In this document: piece by piece, positions 33,747 through 43,186 of the stretch
Layout of the letters: the number at the start of each line of letters is the position of its first letter
Position numbering within the stretch: position 1 is the stretch's first letter
NCBI GenBank assembly: GCA_949289045.1
Contig: CASEMN010000009.1
Span: 1-64,000, forward strand
Origin: an uncultured Oscillospiraceae bacterium
GTDB lineage: Bacteria; Bacillota; Clostridia; Oscillospirales; Acutalibacteraceae
Direction of reading: 5' to 3'
Length of the DNA stretch: 64,000 nucleotides
Position numbers and translations under genes: made by a program
The notes under the pieces: model-generated
Databases searched by the model: none
Seen by the model: the letters and a program-made list of their open reading frames with translations, nothing else
Told to the model about the DNA's origin: nothing

Positions 33747-33970
33747 AAAATAAAAACAAAACCTCCGTCCCGGCTAAGGGACGAAGGTACATTCTCCGTG
33801 GTGCCACCCTTTTTGAGCTTTCATAAAGCTCCACTTTATCCTTTAACGCAGGAAACGTCGCAAAAGCGATAGACTCCGAGGGTGTCTTTCAAAAAACTCA
33901 CCTTAGGCACTCACAGCAAAATGCACCATTCTCTGAAAGGTTTTATTTATCTACTCTTCCTCATCAACGT
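33747..33970 (-). promoter_or_regulatory. His T-box leader of hisS-aspS
   Basis: The antiterminator T-box AGGGTGGCACCACGG is the complement of about 33796-33811. After it, an 11-bp terminator stem (33761-33771 with 33778-33788) is followed by TTTTGTTTTT in the RNA. Upstream is a Stem I with the AGAGAATGGTGC and GCTGTGAG loops. The specifier bulge reads GAAAGA-CAC, so codon CAC (33882-33884) fits histidine. Uncharged tRNA-His would stabilise the antiterminator and turn on hisS-aspS. Confidence 0.9.
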
Positions 33971-33982
33971 CAGTTATATAAT

Positions 33983-34387
33983 TTATGACTTTGGATTTAC
34001 TATATCACGCCAATCAAGGTCGCCTCTGTCAAGGCTGTGTATAAGCGCTTCGGCAGTAGCTATATTTGTAGCAACAGGTATATTATGAACGTCGCAAAGT
34101 CTTAAGAGGCTTGCCTCGTCCGGCTCCCCTGCCTTGGGGTTAAGCGGATCGCGGAAGAAAAGGAGCAAATCTATTTCGTTGCACGCAATTCTTGCAGAGA
34201 TCTGTTGGTCGCCGCCCTGTGAGCCGCAGAGGAATTTTTGTATTTCAAGTCCGGTTGCTTCGGATACCATTTTACCAGTTGTTCCGGTTGCGCAAAGCTT
34301 ATGTCTGCTCAAAACTCCGCAGTAGGCAATACAAAACTGAACCATTAATTCTTTCTTTGCGTCGTGTGCCGTTATAGCAATATTCAT
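33983..34387 (-). CDS. mgsA: methylglyoxal synthase
   Basis: Converts dihydroxyacetone phosphate to methylglyoxal and phosphate, an overflow route of glycolysis. 134 residues. NIAITAHDAKK at the N-terminus, ATGTTG for phosphate binding, GGDQQISARI, and the catalytic Asp in FFRDPL are all conserved. The ATG follows GGAGGGG. It closes the mreBCD-mrdA-minD cluster, a placement found in other Clostridia, and lies directly before the hisS T-box. Confidence 0.94.
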   Translation of the reverse strand: MNIAITAHDAKKELMVQFCIAYCGVLSRHKLCATGTTGKMVSEATGLEIQKFLCGSQGGDQQISARIACNEIDLLLFFRDPLNPKAGEPDEASLLRLCDVHNIPVATNIATAEALIHSLDRGDLDWRDIVNPKS

Positions 34388-34446
34388 ACTCTATCCCCTC
34401 CAATTATTGATTTTTTTCACTAATTCAACTAATATTATCATATTTT

Positions 34447-35184
34447 CTATATTTTTTCAAGCCTTTTAAGGGGCAAATCTTCTCCTTCGAGTCTTTTCAT
34501 AATTCTATCCGCTGCGGCATACATTTTTGTCTTTTTGGGAATTGCCCTTCCGTACATTGAAAGCTGAGCTGCATCGGCGCTGTACGGTACAATTCCTCTG
34601 AGCTGAACTCCCGCTCCGTCTATTACAGCGTCTATATCGAGATTCGCTCCGTGCTTTGTCTCCCAGCAGTCGAATTTATTGAGAATAAGATAAATTTCAG
34701 GTATCTCCATGTCATAAAGTCTATCCGCTGCCGCATGACAGCTTCTGATGCTCACCGTTTCCGCCGCTGCAACTAAAAGAGCCATATCGGCATTTGCGGC
34801 GGCAAGGCGGAAGCCTCTTCCGGTACCTGCGGGAGCGTCGATTAAAATATAATCGAAGCTTTCCTCGTAATTAAGCAAAACCTCGTGAAAGGATTCAGGG
34901 GTGAATCTGTCATCCCAGGATAATGGCGCCGCCAAAAGAGAGCAAAAAGGTGAAACCTGAGTTAAGGCATCCTTGCAGCGGCAGGCTCCGCAAATAACGT
35001 CGCCCCAGTTATAAAGAACCTTTTCCTGAACGCCCAGCATAATATCAAGGCTGCCAAGTCCGCTGTCGCAGTCCACCATCAGCACTTTTTGACCGTTCCC
35101 GGTCATTACCTGTGCAAAAAGTGTACACAGGGTGGATTTTCCCGTTCCGCCCTTACCGGAAACAACTGCTATTTTTTTCGCCAT
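34447..35184 (-). CDS. minD: MinD-type septum-site ATPase
   Basis: 245-residue deviant Walker A ATPase. KGGTGKST at the N-terminus, the DCDSGLGSLDIMLG switch and IDAPAGTGRG fit MinD. The C-terminal end (LPLKRLEKI) is short and could be a weak amphipathic membrane-targeting helix. It lies in the cell-shape cluster after mrdA, where MinC and MinE genes are usually found, but neither is here. It may work with an unlinked MinC/DivIVA system or as a MinD-like protein with another role. Confidence 0.82.
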   Translation of the reverse strand: MAKKIAVVSGKGGTGKSTLCTLFAQVMTGNGQKVLMVDCDSGLGSLDIMLGVQEKVLYNWGDVICGACRCKDALTQVSPFCSLLAAPLSWDDRFTPESFHEVLLNYEESFDYILIDAPAGTGRGFRLAAANADMALLVAAAETVSIRSCHAAADRLYDMEIPEIYLILNKFDCWETKHGANLDIDAVIDGAGVQLRGIVPYSADAAQLSMYGRAIPKKTKMYAAADRIMKRLEGEDLPLKRLEKI

Positions 35185-35239
35185 TTCTGCACCACCCTGT
35201 AAGTTTAATTAAAATAAACCTTTGATTTATCTGCTTTAA

Positions 35240-37300
35240 TTAATAAAGGAGCTCTCCTACCTGCTGAGCAGGATCAATGCTTGAAGTGTCATTGAAATAT
35301 GCGTCATATATCGCCTTTGCAACTCTGGCTGTATAAGCACTGTTCTTTGCATCCTCAACGGAAACAGCAATAGCAATCTGAGGATCGTCATAAGGAGCAA
35401 AAGTGATAAGGAAACAGTTTGTCTGCTTCTGAAGTTCTCCGTCCTTCTGAGCATAAACCTCAGCAGTACCTGTTTTACATGCTATTTCTGGGTCATAACC
35501 GCCGAGATAAGAATGAGTAGCACTGCCTGTATACTCGGCAACAAGGGACATACCCTTCTTTATTATACCGAGGTTTGTCTCGGAAAATCCGGTTTCCAAA
35601 GCAACCTCCGGCTGCTTTTCAAGAATAGTTTCGCTGTAATCATAGCTTTTTACGCTTTTTACAATATGAGGAACATATCTTGTGCCGCCGTTTGCAATAG
35701 TGGCACAGTAAGTGGCAAGCTGAATGGGGGTAACAAGAGTATCGGACTGACCGATGGAGGCCTGAACTGTATCACCGACCATCCACTGGGTACCGCCATG
35801 GTTTTGGGCAAATTCTTCGGGGTTGGCAACCATACCGGTAACTTCCGGAAGTTCAATTCCCGTTTTTTGTCCAAAGCCCATTTTGGAAGCGTAGAAATTA
35901 ATTTTATCTATTCCAAGCTGATAGCCTGTTTCATAAAAGAATACGTTGCAGGAATGCTCAAGAGCATGAACTACGTTTATATCTCCGTTATTTTCAAGAC
36001 AATAGAACTGGTTCGGAAAACGCCAGTATGAGCCGTTGCAGTGGAAAGTGGTATTTTCCGTTATAACGCCTTCCTCAAGGCCTGCAAGACCTATAAGGGG
36101 CTTAAAGGTTGAACCGGGAGCATAGGCGCTGAGCAGCGCTCTATTCCAAAGAGGAGCTCCGGAATCACTGTTAAGCTTTGCAGCGTTTTCAGAGTATGTT
36201 GAAATATCGTAGGTAGGATATGAAGAACAGGCGAGAACCTCTCCTGTATTAACATCCATAGCTACAACCGAACCTGCTGAATTTGAATATCCCTTTGATT
36301 TAAGGTCCTCAACAACCTCGGCAAGAGCCTTGTTTGCCGCAGTCTGCAAATTTTTATCAATTGTCAGAATAACCGTGTTACCCTGAACCGGGTCCTGTGT
36401 ATACTCAGTGGATACATTTCCGTCACTGTCAGTTGTAACGGTCTTTTTGCCGTTTTCTCCGCGGAGATATTCCTCCATAACGGCCTCTATTCCGTCCTTA
36501 CCTATAAGGTCGTCCATCTGATAACCAGCGTCCTTAAGCTCCGCATATTCGTCCGCATCCATAGCGCCGACTCTTCCTATTACATGAGGAGCAAGGGTGC
36601 CGTCAACATATTCTCGGTAAGGTACAACTTCAACGTCAACGCCTTTATAAAAAGTACCGTTCTCTTTCACTTTTGAAACAGTTTCAGTTGAAACGTCCTC
36701 GGCGAAAGTATAGGGATTACTTACCGAAAAAGTATTCATTGCCATACCGAAACATACGGAAGCAATATTTCTCGCATCGGTTTGGCTGTAATTTTGAAGA
36801 GAATACTTTTCTATAAGTCCGTCAAAACAGTTCTGAGCTGTAGCGTAATCGTTAAGATGAAGCATCTCTTTTGATTTAAGGTATGCTATCTCACTTTCAG
36901 CATCCTCTTTAAAAGCAATTTTTCCGTCTGAGCCAAAGACAAGGGGCAGAGTATCGTTCCACTCCTCACCCTGATCGTTCATGAGATTTATAAGGGAAAG
37001 TATAATTTCGTTTCGGCTTTCCTGTTCGCTGGAAGAAGGAAAATATGCAGCGTCAAAAACGAGGGAATTTCCCTGTCGGTTTATTACGAGAGGACTTCCG
37101 TTTCGGTCAAGTATTTCTCCTCTCGCCGCTTCTACCTCTACATCTCTTCTAACTGTGGAATTTGCCGCCTGAAGGTATTCTTCATGATCTATTACCTGAA
37201 CTCCTACCATTCGTCCTGCAAACACAATAAAAGAAGAAAGCATTATTCCGACTAAAATGTAAAGTCTGAGCTTCATATTTGCCTTATGTTTAGTTTTCAT
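35240..37300 (-). CDS. mrdA: penicillin-binding protein 2 (elongasome transpeptidase)
   Basis: 686-residue class B PBP that cross-links peptidoglycan during side-wall growth. A short cytoplasmic tail and one membrane helix (about 10-30) lead into the dimerisation domain. The transpeptidase domain has the Ser-x-x-Lys motif in GSTFKPL, the Ser-x-Asn motif in HSCNVF and KTGTAE near the C-terminus. It lies 15 bp after mreD, as in the rod-complex cluster. The ATG follows GGAGGTG. Confidence 0.93.
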   Translation of the reverse strand: MKTKHKANMKLRLYILVGIMLSSFIVFAGRMVGVQVIDHEEYLQAANSTVRRDVEVEAARGEILDRNGSPLVINRQGNSLVFDAAYFPSSSEQESRNEIILSLINLMNDQGEEWNDTLPLVFGSDGKIAFKEDAESEIAYLKSKEMLHLNDYATAQNCFDGLIEKYSLQNYSQTDARNIASVCFGMAMNTFSVSNPYTFAEDVSTETVSKVKENGTFYKGVDVEVVPYREYVDGTLAPHVIGRVGAMDADEYAELKDAGYQMDDLIGKDGIEAVMEEYLRGENGKKTVTTDSDGNVSTEYTQDPVQGNTVILTIDKNLQTAANKALAEVVEDLKSKGYSNSAGSVVAMDVNTGEVLACSSYPTYDISTYSENAAKLNSDSGAPLWNRALLSAYAPGSTFKPLIGLAGLEEGVITENTTFHCNGSYWRFPNQFYCLENNGDINVVHALEHSCNVFFYETGYQLGIDKINFYASKMGFGQKTGIELPEVTGMVANPEEFAQNHGGTQWMVGDTVQASIGQSDTLVTPIQLATYCATIANGGTRYVPHIVKSVKSYDYSETILEKQPEVALETGFSETNLGIIKKGMSLVAEYTGSATHSYLGGYDPEIACKTGTAEVYAQKDGELQKQTNCFLITFAPYDDPQIAIAVSVEDAKNSAYTARVAKAIYDAYFNDTSSIDPAQQVGELLY

Positions 37301-37315
37301 GGGGCACCTCCAGTG

Positions 37316-37864
37316 CTATTCTTCCTCAGGTTCCCTTCCCATAGGCTCACGGCGTAAGGATTTTGCCACAGCACGAACAGGGAAATACATAATCGGAAGG
37401 AATAAAAGTGTATAAGCTACCGACGGCAGACATATTCTCCACAGCGGGAGAAAAGCGCCGTCAATTCTGGCAAAAACAAAGTAAAACAGCCAGAAAATAA
37501 CATTGTGTACCAGCGTTAATCCGCCGCACAGACATAGCGCCGCCATAAAATTGTTTCTCATCATGTAGCGCACCAGGAAGCCGCAAAGAAAGCCCACAAC
37601 CATCAGCACTACTGCATGATACCCCTGTCCCCTGGCCGCAATTGAGTCCCAAAGCATACCTGCAAAAAGACCCGCTATTGCTCCCCAGGTTTCTCGCTCA
37701 AACATTCCTATACATACAACCGCCGGAATCAATATAAATGCGTTTACGCCGAAAATATCGGGAATCCAAACTCCGCTGCTTTGAAGAAGAAAACAGCAGA
37801 ATATGAATACCAGCGAAAGAGCGCGTCTTATAATTAAGTTTTTGTTTTCTCTAAGATACAACAT
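37316..37864 (-). CDS. mreD: rod-shape protein MreD
   Basis: 182-residue membrane protein with about five or six hydrophobic segments, showing the usual weak MreD pattern (GAIAGLFAGMLWDS). It is part of the elongation complex with MreB, MreC, RodA and PBP2. The ATG at 37864 is proper spacing from GGAGC. The TTG at 37870 is too close. It lies between mreC and mrdA. Confidence 0.88.
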   Translation of the reverse strand: MLYLRENKNLIIRRALSLVFIFCCFLLQSSGVWIPDIFGVNAFILIPAVVCIGMFERETWGAIAGLFAGMLWDSIAARGQGYHAVVLMVVGFLCGFLVRYMMRNNFMAALCLCGGLTLVHNVIFWLFYFVFARIDGAFLPLWRICLPSVAYTLLFLPIMYFPVRAVAKSLRREPMGREPEEE

Positions 37865-37899
37865 GGACAATGCTCCAAACCCGGCGATTCAATACCGCC

Positions 37900-38769
37900 T
37901 TATTCTGCCGAATTTTCTCCGTCAGTCGTTATACCCTGACCTTCAAATTCGGTTATTACAAAAACCGCATCCAGCTTTGAAACGTCAACTCCGGGCTTAA
38001 TAACGGCATAGGAGGAAATATCATGGGTGTTATCTCTTATTTCGGTAACTGTTCCTATAATAAGGTCACGGGGATAAACGCCGCCGATGCCGGAGGTGGA
38101 AACAATACCTCCCGTTGCAATAGCGGTTTCGCTTTCAATACCGGAAAGTTTAATAAGTCCCTGAAGTGAAAGCTCAGTGTCGCCTGAGGCAAATCCGCTT
38201 TCGCCTGTTCTTATTTCGTAAGCACCAATGCTTACCTGGGGGTCAAGCACGGTTTTTACAACCGAATAGGTAGGAGCTGTTTTTACTACAACGCCTGCAA
38301 GATACTCTCCGGAAATAACGGGATCATTTACGGCTACACCGTCGTTTGTGCCCTTATTTATAACAAAGGAATAAAACATATCCGCCGTATCACGGCTTAT
38401 AACGCTTGCCGATTCAAAAACAAAGTCGCTGTGTTCTTCCTTTACCCCTAAAAATTCTTCATAAAGAAGATTTTCCTTTACGGTCTTTTCATAGTCCACA
38501 AGCTGTTTCTGATAGTCCTCAACCTGCTTCTGAAGTTCTTCAACCTGTTTTTTATATGTTCCGGCAGATACAAAGCCGCCGCCTATTTCCCCTATCTTTT
38601 CCGACACAAAAGCCGAAAGCCTCTGCACAGGCCCGAATACCGTTCCCAGTGCAGAGGACAAAACAGATGTGCCGTTATGCGAGGCTGCCGCCGCAACAGA
38701 CGCTACAATAACAACGGCTAAAACGGCTGCAAGCACTTTAAGACGGGTACTGCGGAAAAATTCACGCAT
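37900..38769 (-). CDS. mreC: rod-shape protein MreC
   Basis: 289 residues: a short cytoplasmic N-terminus, one membrane helix (about 12-30), a coiled-coil (YKKQVEELQKQVEDYQKQL, about 72-95), then the extracytoplasmic beta-barrel region (DPVISGEYLAGVV). MreC links MreB to wall-synthesis enzymes. It lies 41 bp after mreB on the same strand. Confidence 0.93.
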   Translation of the reverse strand: MREFFRSTRLKVLAAVLAVVIVASVAAAASHNGTSVLSSALGTVFGPVQRLSAFVSEKIGEIGGGFVSAGTYKKQVEELQKQVEDYQKQLVDYEKTVKENLLYEEFLGVKEEHSDFVFESASVISRDTADMFYSFVINKGTNDGVAVNDPVISGEYLAGVVVKTAPTYSVVKTVLDPQVSIGAYEIRTGESGFASGDTELSLQGLIKLSGIESETAIATGGIVSTSGIGGVYPRDLIIGTVTEIRDNTHDISSYAVIKPGVDVSKLDAVFVITEFEGQGITTDGENSAE

Positions 38770-38810
38770 AACTATCCCTCACGGTACATTATTAATTTTA
38801 CGCAGAAAGA

Positions 38811-39836
38811 TTAATCTCTGCTGTCAAAGTTCTTGTTGGAGGTAAGGCTGAGCATATCCTTTTCAAGGCATTTGCCTGTACCGTCAACAACGCAGTCGAG
38901 AGGATTCTCGGCAACGTGAACGGGCATTTTTGTCTCTTCTGAAATAAGCTTATCAAGACCTCTGAGAAGAGCTCCGCCACCGGTGAGCATAATACCGTGG
39001 TCGATAATATCAGCGGAAAGCTCCGGGGGAGTTTTCTCGAGAGTTGAACGGATTGCGTCAAGAACCTGATTTACCGGATCAGCGAGAGCTTCACGGATCT
39101 CCTCAGCGGAAATCTCAATATTCTTGGGAAGTCCGTCCATAAGGTTACGGCCCTTAACGTCCATTCCGCCTTCACCCTCGTAAGGATATGCGGAACCAAT
39201 TTTAATTTTAATATCCTCTGCTGTTCTTTCACCGATAAGCAGGTTATACTTTTTCTTGATGTAGGAAATAATAGCCTCATCAAAATCATCGCCGGCAACT
39301 CTTGCAGAGCATGAAGTTACTATATCGCCAAGAGAAATAACGGCAACCTCAGCGGTACCGCCGCCTATATCTACAACCATGCTTCCGGTAGCTTCGCCAA
39401 CGGGAAGACCTGCACCGATAGCTGCTGCCATGGGCTCTTTAATAAGGCTTACATATTTTGCGCCTGCGCTTCTTGCTGCGTCATGAACAGCACGCTTCTC
39501 AACGCCTGTTACGCCTGAAGGCATACAGATCATAACTCTTGCCTTACTGAAGGGAGAGGTGCTTATTGCACGGCGAATGAAGGCTTTAAGCATATCTGAT
39601 GTCATATCGAAATCTGCGATAACTCCGTCTTTAAGGGGACGCTTTGCGATAATTGAACCGGGGGTACGGCCGATCATCTCTTTAGCCTCTGTTCCAACCG
39701 CAACAACACGGGGAGGATTTGAGCGAACGTCAACCGCAACAACTGAAGGCTCTCTTATAACAATTCCTTTTCCTTTTACAAAAACAAGAGTATTCGCAGT
39801 ACCAAGGTCAATTCCTATGTCCTGAGAAAATAACAT
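38811..39836 (-). CDS. mreB: rod-shape actin homologue MreB
   Basis: 341-residue actin-like ATPase forming membrane-associated filaments that guide side-wall synthesis. Phosphate 1 loop [14 protein letters not shown], phosphate 2 loop [14 protein letters not shown] and the adenosine loop [12 protein letters not shown] are intact. First gene of the mreBCD-mrdA-minD-mgsA run, with a consensus promoter containing a palindrome. Confidence 0.96.
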   Translation of the reverse strand: MLFSQDIGIDLGTANTLVFVKGKGIVIREPSVVAVDVRSNPPRVVAVGTEAKEMIGRTPGSIIAKRPLKDGVIADFDMTSDMLKAFIRRAISTSPFSKARVMICMPSGVTGVEKRAVHDAARSAGAKYVSLIKEPMAAAIGAGLPVGEATGSMVVDIGGGTAEVAVISLGDIVTSCSARVAGDDFDEAIISYIKKKYNLLIGERTAEDIKIKIGSAYPYEGEGGMDVKGRNLMDGLPKNIEISAEEIREALADPVNQVLDAIRSTLEKTPPELSADIIDHGIMLTGGGALLRGLDKLISEETKMPVHVAENPLDCVVDGTGKCLEKDMLSLTSNKNFDSRD

Positions 39837-39894
39837 TTTGGTTTACTCCTTTCACTTCGGGATTAAGTAAAAACCCCATAACTGCATTTTTGAC

Positions 39895-39936
39895 AATAAC
39901 AACTGTTATTATAACCCACAAGCGCTTGTTTCTCAA
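39895..39936 (-). promoter_or_regulatory. mreB promoter with two palindromes
   Basis: On the minus strand, TTGAGA (complement of 39931-39936) is 17 bp from TATAAT (complement of 39908-39913). ACAAGCGCTTGT (39918-39929) fills the spacer, and AATAACA-AC-TGTTATT (39895-39910) covers the start region. The rest of the 39837-40082 gap is AT-rich with nothing else seen. Confidence 0.65.
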
Positions 39937-40082
39937 CAGTTTAAGTAAAATTGAAACTAATTTTTTACTTTTTTATGAAAAAAACAATGATTTTTTTGTC
40001 TTTTTACACTGAGTTTAGCTTGATTTTAACGATTTTCAGCATATTAAAGCTATGTATAAACTTATAATATTCATAAGTGCTT

Positions 40083-40676
40083 TTATACTATCTCTTTCCC
40101 GGATACCACTCCGGCCTTTTTCAAAGCCCTTGCTGTCTGAGCTGCCGGCAGTCCCATTACCGAAAAAAAGTCACCGTCAATCTTTTTCACAAGAACGCTT
40201 CCGAGTCCCTGTATACCATAAGCTCCTGCTTTATCCATTGGCTCGCCGGTTTCAACATATCTGCGGCACATCTCTTCGCTGAGAGGATAAAACTCCACTT
40301 TTGTTTCGTTTACAAAGACCTCTTCGTAGTTCTCATTTTTTATGCAGACGCCTGTGTACACGCTGTGAGTTTTGCCAGAAAGCTTTAAAAGCATACACAC
40401 TGCATCACTTTTATTTTCAGGTTTTCCTAAAATTTCTCCGCCGGAAGCCACAACTGTATCGGAACCCACAACGGTAAAATCAGTCTTCCCGCTTTCCCTC
40501 AGTTTTTCGAAAGCCGCAAGGGCTTTTCTCTTGGCCAATATGCCTGCGGCGTCTTTAGGCTCTGTTCCCGCCTCAAGCTCCTCGCTGCATCCGAAGGTTT
40601 TTACAGTAAAACGGTATCCCATATTTTCGAGTATCTCTTTTCTTCTGGGAGAACCTGACGCAAGTATCAGCTCCAT
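40083..40676 (-). CDS. maf: Maf-family nucleotide pyrophosphatase
   Basis: Hydrolyses non-canonical or modified nucleoside triphosphates and is linked to septum control in Bacillus. About 197 residues. ILASGSPRRKEIL at the N-terminus, VGSDTVV with the catalytic Asp, and GAYGIQG are the family signatures. The ATG at 40676 puts the SGSPRR motif at the usual position. The longer frame overlaps dut. It lies 13 bp after dut in the zapA-U32-dut-maf operon. Confidence 0.9.
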   Translation of the reverse strand: MELILASGSPRRKEILENMGYRFTVKTFGCSEELEAGTEPKDAAGILAKRKALAAFEKLRESGKTDFTVVGSDTVVASGGEILGKPENKSDAVCMLLKLSGKTHSVYTGVCIKNENYEEVFVNETKVEFYPLSEEMCRRYVETGEPMDKAGAYGIQGLGSVLVKKIDGDFFSVMGLPAAQTARALKKAGVVSGKEIV

Positions 40677-40689
40677 AAGTATCACCGCC

Positions 40690-41130
40690 TTACTTTCTGC
40701 CTGTGGAACCGAATCCGCCGTCGCCTCTATCGGTTTCTTCAAGGCTGTCAACAACCACCGTATTCGCAAGGGCAACGGGCATGAGAACCATCTGGGCTAT
40801 TCTCTCACCGGGCTCAATCGTATAGCTTTCTGAAATCTGATTGATTACCCCGACTTTAATTTCTCCCCGGTAGTCGCTATCCACGACGCCGACGGAGTTT
40901 AAAAGTCCAATGCCGTGCTTTATGGAAAGTCCGCTCCTTGGGAAAATGAAAAGTCCGAAACCCTTTGGAATCTCAGCAGCTATTCCCGTAGGAATAAGCG
41001 CTGTTTCTCCTCCTTTAAGGGTTATCCCCTCTTCAATGCACGCACACAAATCCATTCCTGCACTGCCCTCGGTTGCACGGACAGGTACAACCGCTTTTTC
41101 GCTGAGTTTTTTTATCTTGATTATTTCCAA
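40690..41130 (-). CDS. dut: dUTP pyrophosphatase
   Basis: Converts dUTP to dUMP, keeping uracil out of DNA. The five trimeric dUTPase motifs are visible: GSAGMDLCA, PRSGLSIKHGI, GVVDSDYRGEI, PGERIAQMVL and GDGGFGSTG at the end. A TTG at 41130 is the best start: AGAGGTG lies 8 nt before it, it is one base after the U32 stop, and it gives 146 residues, the normal size. An upstream in-frame ATG at 41196 would overlap the U32 gene by 65 bp. Confidence 0.9.
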   Translation of the reverse strand: MEIIKIKKLSEKAVVPVRATEGSAGMDLCACIEEGITLKGGETALIPTGIAAEIPKGFGLFIFPRSGLSIKHGIGLLNSVGVVDSDYRGEIKVGVINQISESYTIEPGERIAQMVLMPVALANTVVVDSLEETDRGDGGFGSTGRK

Positions 41131-41131
41131 A

Positions 41132-43186
41132 TTATTCAACACCTCTGTAATAAAGTCCCCTGGTGAATTCACCTTTGGGCTTTTCTCCCTTTTCATAGGC
41201 CAAAAGCACGCTCTCGGCCTCTTCCCTTGTTTCGTCGGTAAAACGGAACATCCTGAAATCTACATTTGATATTTCACGAAGTCTGTCACCCATATAAAGG
41301 GGTCTGGAATTAAGGAGCTCACTGCATCCGAAATTACACATCACCGTGAAAGACGTTCCCTTTCTGTCGGTAATCATTCCGTGTCCGCCGCATTTGTCGC
41401 ACTTAATTTTTCCGTTTGCGGCAGGGCAATTTCTCGTAAGCATAAGGGGAAGTCTTCCGTAAACTATTATGCCTCTGGGCATTTCTCCTCCAACTTCAGC
41501 GATTGCTCCGAGAGTCATCTCAAAAGACATAACACAGGCAGAAACTCCCATTTTTTCCGCTTCTTGAAGGCTCAGCGTATTCATTATATTTAACCCGAAA
41601 TCGCCATATACCTTAAATCCTGCTTCACGGGCAAGACGCACCGAACCGATATTTCCACAAAGTGCGTTTTTTACTCCCCCGGCAAAAGCTTCGGAAAGCA
41701 TACGTCTTATTGTCTCTTCCTTGCCGAACATTCCTCTCGGAACCTCTATGCCCAAACGGACGGGACCTACCTTTTCAAGTCCCTCACGCCATTTTTGAAG
41801 AGGTACAAAAACAAGGCTGCCCTTTTCTTCAATAACTTTTTTCGGTATCTGGTAAGGAGAGGAAAAACGGTAAATATTCCTTGTCTTTCCCGACATATGG
41901 GGATATATTGAAATTTTCTTTTTATCAAAGGGCACAGTTTTTATTCTGCCCAGTTCCTTTTCCAGTTTTTCAAGACCTTCGCGGCGAAGATTATTTACCG
42001 CCGACGCCGGCAGGGCAATATCCCCCACTATTTCAGCATCAATATCGGTGCAGTAAAAAGGCGTTCCGCCGGTTTTATTAAGCCGCTCTTTTACCTCTTC
42101 TTCGCTTGTAGAGCGTTTTACGGCTTTTTCACAAGGTTTTTCATCAGTTACAAAAACGGTTTTGCCCTTTGCCTTTATGGCAAGGCTCATATTTTCCCCT
42201 TCAGCTGCATAAAATGACATCTCACAGCCTACGAGGGGCACTTCCTTATGGTACAGGTTTTCGAGAGAGGAAAGCACACCTTTAGCGGCAGTTACATCGT
42301 CCTTCTCCCTTTTGCCGAACATCTCTTTTCCTCTGTGTCCGGTAAAATATCCGTCGGTAAAGCCTGAACGTGAAAAAACACTTCTGAGCCTTTCTTTTCT
42401 GTCAAAATTGTAATTTCCCTCTAATGCGCTTTTGCAGCTTTCCACCGCCGCAGCAACATATTCCGGACGCTTCATTCTGCCCTCTATTTTAAAGGAGGCG
42501 ATGCCTGCATCAGAAAGCTTTTTCAGATACTCAATAAGCGATAAATCCTTAAGACTTAAATCGTTTCCCGTTCCTCCCGCAGCCGTAAAGGGCAAGCGGC
42601 AGGGCTGGGCACAAAGACCTCTGTTTCCGCTTCTGCCTCCCAAAACTGCGCTTAAATAGCACTGACCGGAAACGCACATACAAAGAGCTCCGTGAACAAA
42701 AATCTCCAGTTCCGCTTTGCACTGACTTGATATTTCCTCTATTTCATCAAAACTCATTTCACGGGCCAATACCACTCTTTTAAAGCCCATATCCTCAAGC
42801 TCACGAACACCTGAAAGAGTGTGAACGGACATCTGAGTAGATCCGTGAAGGGGCATTTGCGGAGCACATTTTCTTGCAAGAGCCGCAACGCCTAAATCCT
42901 GAACAATAAAAGCATCTACACCGGCAAGACATCCCTGCTCCATAGCTGACTGAGCAGTTTCCATTTCACGGTCGCCTACAAGGGTATTTACGGCAAGATA
43001 TACTTTTACTCCTCTTGCGTGGCAATAGGAAACTCCCGCTGCAAGCTCTTCAAAAGAAAAATTTGCAGCGTTTTTTCTGGCGCTAAGCTCTTTTCCGCCT
43101 AAATAAACTGCGTCAGCGCCGCACCGCACTGCCGCAGTAAGGGATTCCATCGAACCGGCAGGAGCCAAAATTTCTCCTTTTTTCAT
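41132..43186 (-). CDS. U32-family peptidase-like protein (RlhA/TrhP-like)
   Basis: 684 residues, the long U32 form. ILAPAGSMESL and DAVYLGG begin the barrel. The family signature HGALCMCVSGQCYLS and GNRGLCAQPCR carries the conserved cysteines, followed by a C-terminal region of the DUF3656 type. E. coli relatives RlhA and TrhP hydroxylate C2501 of 23S rRNA and uridine 34 of tRNA. A similar RNA role is more likely than proteolysis, but it is not proven. The ATG begins directly after the zapA stop, and dut follows at one base. Confidence 0.82.
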   Translation of the reverse strand: MKKGEILAPAGSMESLTAAVRCGADAVYLGGKELSARKNAANFSFEELAAGVSYCHARGVKVYLAVNTLVGDREMETAQSAMEQGCLAGVDAFIVQDLGVAALARKCAPQMPLHGSTQMSVHTLSGVRELEDMGFKRVVLAREMSFDEIEEISSQCKAELEIFVHGALCMCVSGQCYLSAVLGGRSGNRGLCAQPCRLPFTAAGGTGNDLSLKDLSLIEYLKKLSDAGIASFKIEGRMKRPEYVAAAVESCKSALEGNYNFDRKERLRSVFSRSGFTDGYFTGHRGKEMFGKREKDDVTAAKGVLSSLENLYHKEVPLVGCEMSFYAAEGENMSLAIKAKGKTVFVTDEKPCEKAVKRSTSEEEVKERLNKTGGTPFYCTDIDAEIVGDIALPASAVNNLRREGLEKLEKELGRIKTVPFDKKKISIYPHMSGKTRNIYRFSSPYQIPKKVIEEKGSLVFVPLQKWREGLEKVGPVRLGIEVPRGMFGKEETIRRMLSEAFAGGVKNALCGNIGSVRLAREAGFKVYGDFGLNIMNTLSLQEAEKMGVSACVMSFEMTLGAIAEVGGEMPRGIIVYGRLPLMLTRNCPAANGKIKCDKCGGHGMITDRKGTSFTVMCNFGCSELLNSRPLYMGDRLREISNVDFRMFRFTDETREEAESVLLAYEKGEKPKGEFTRGLYYRGVE

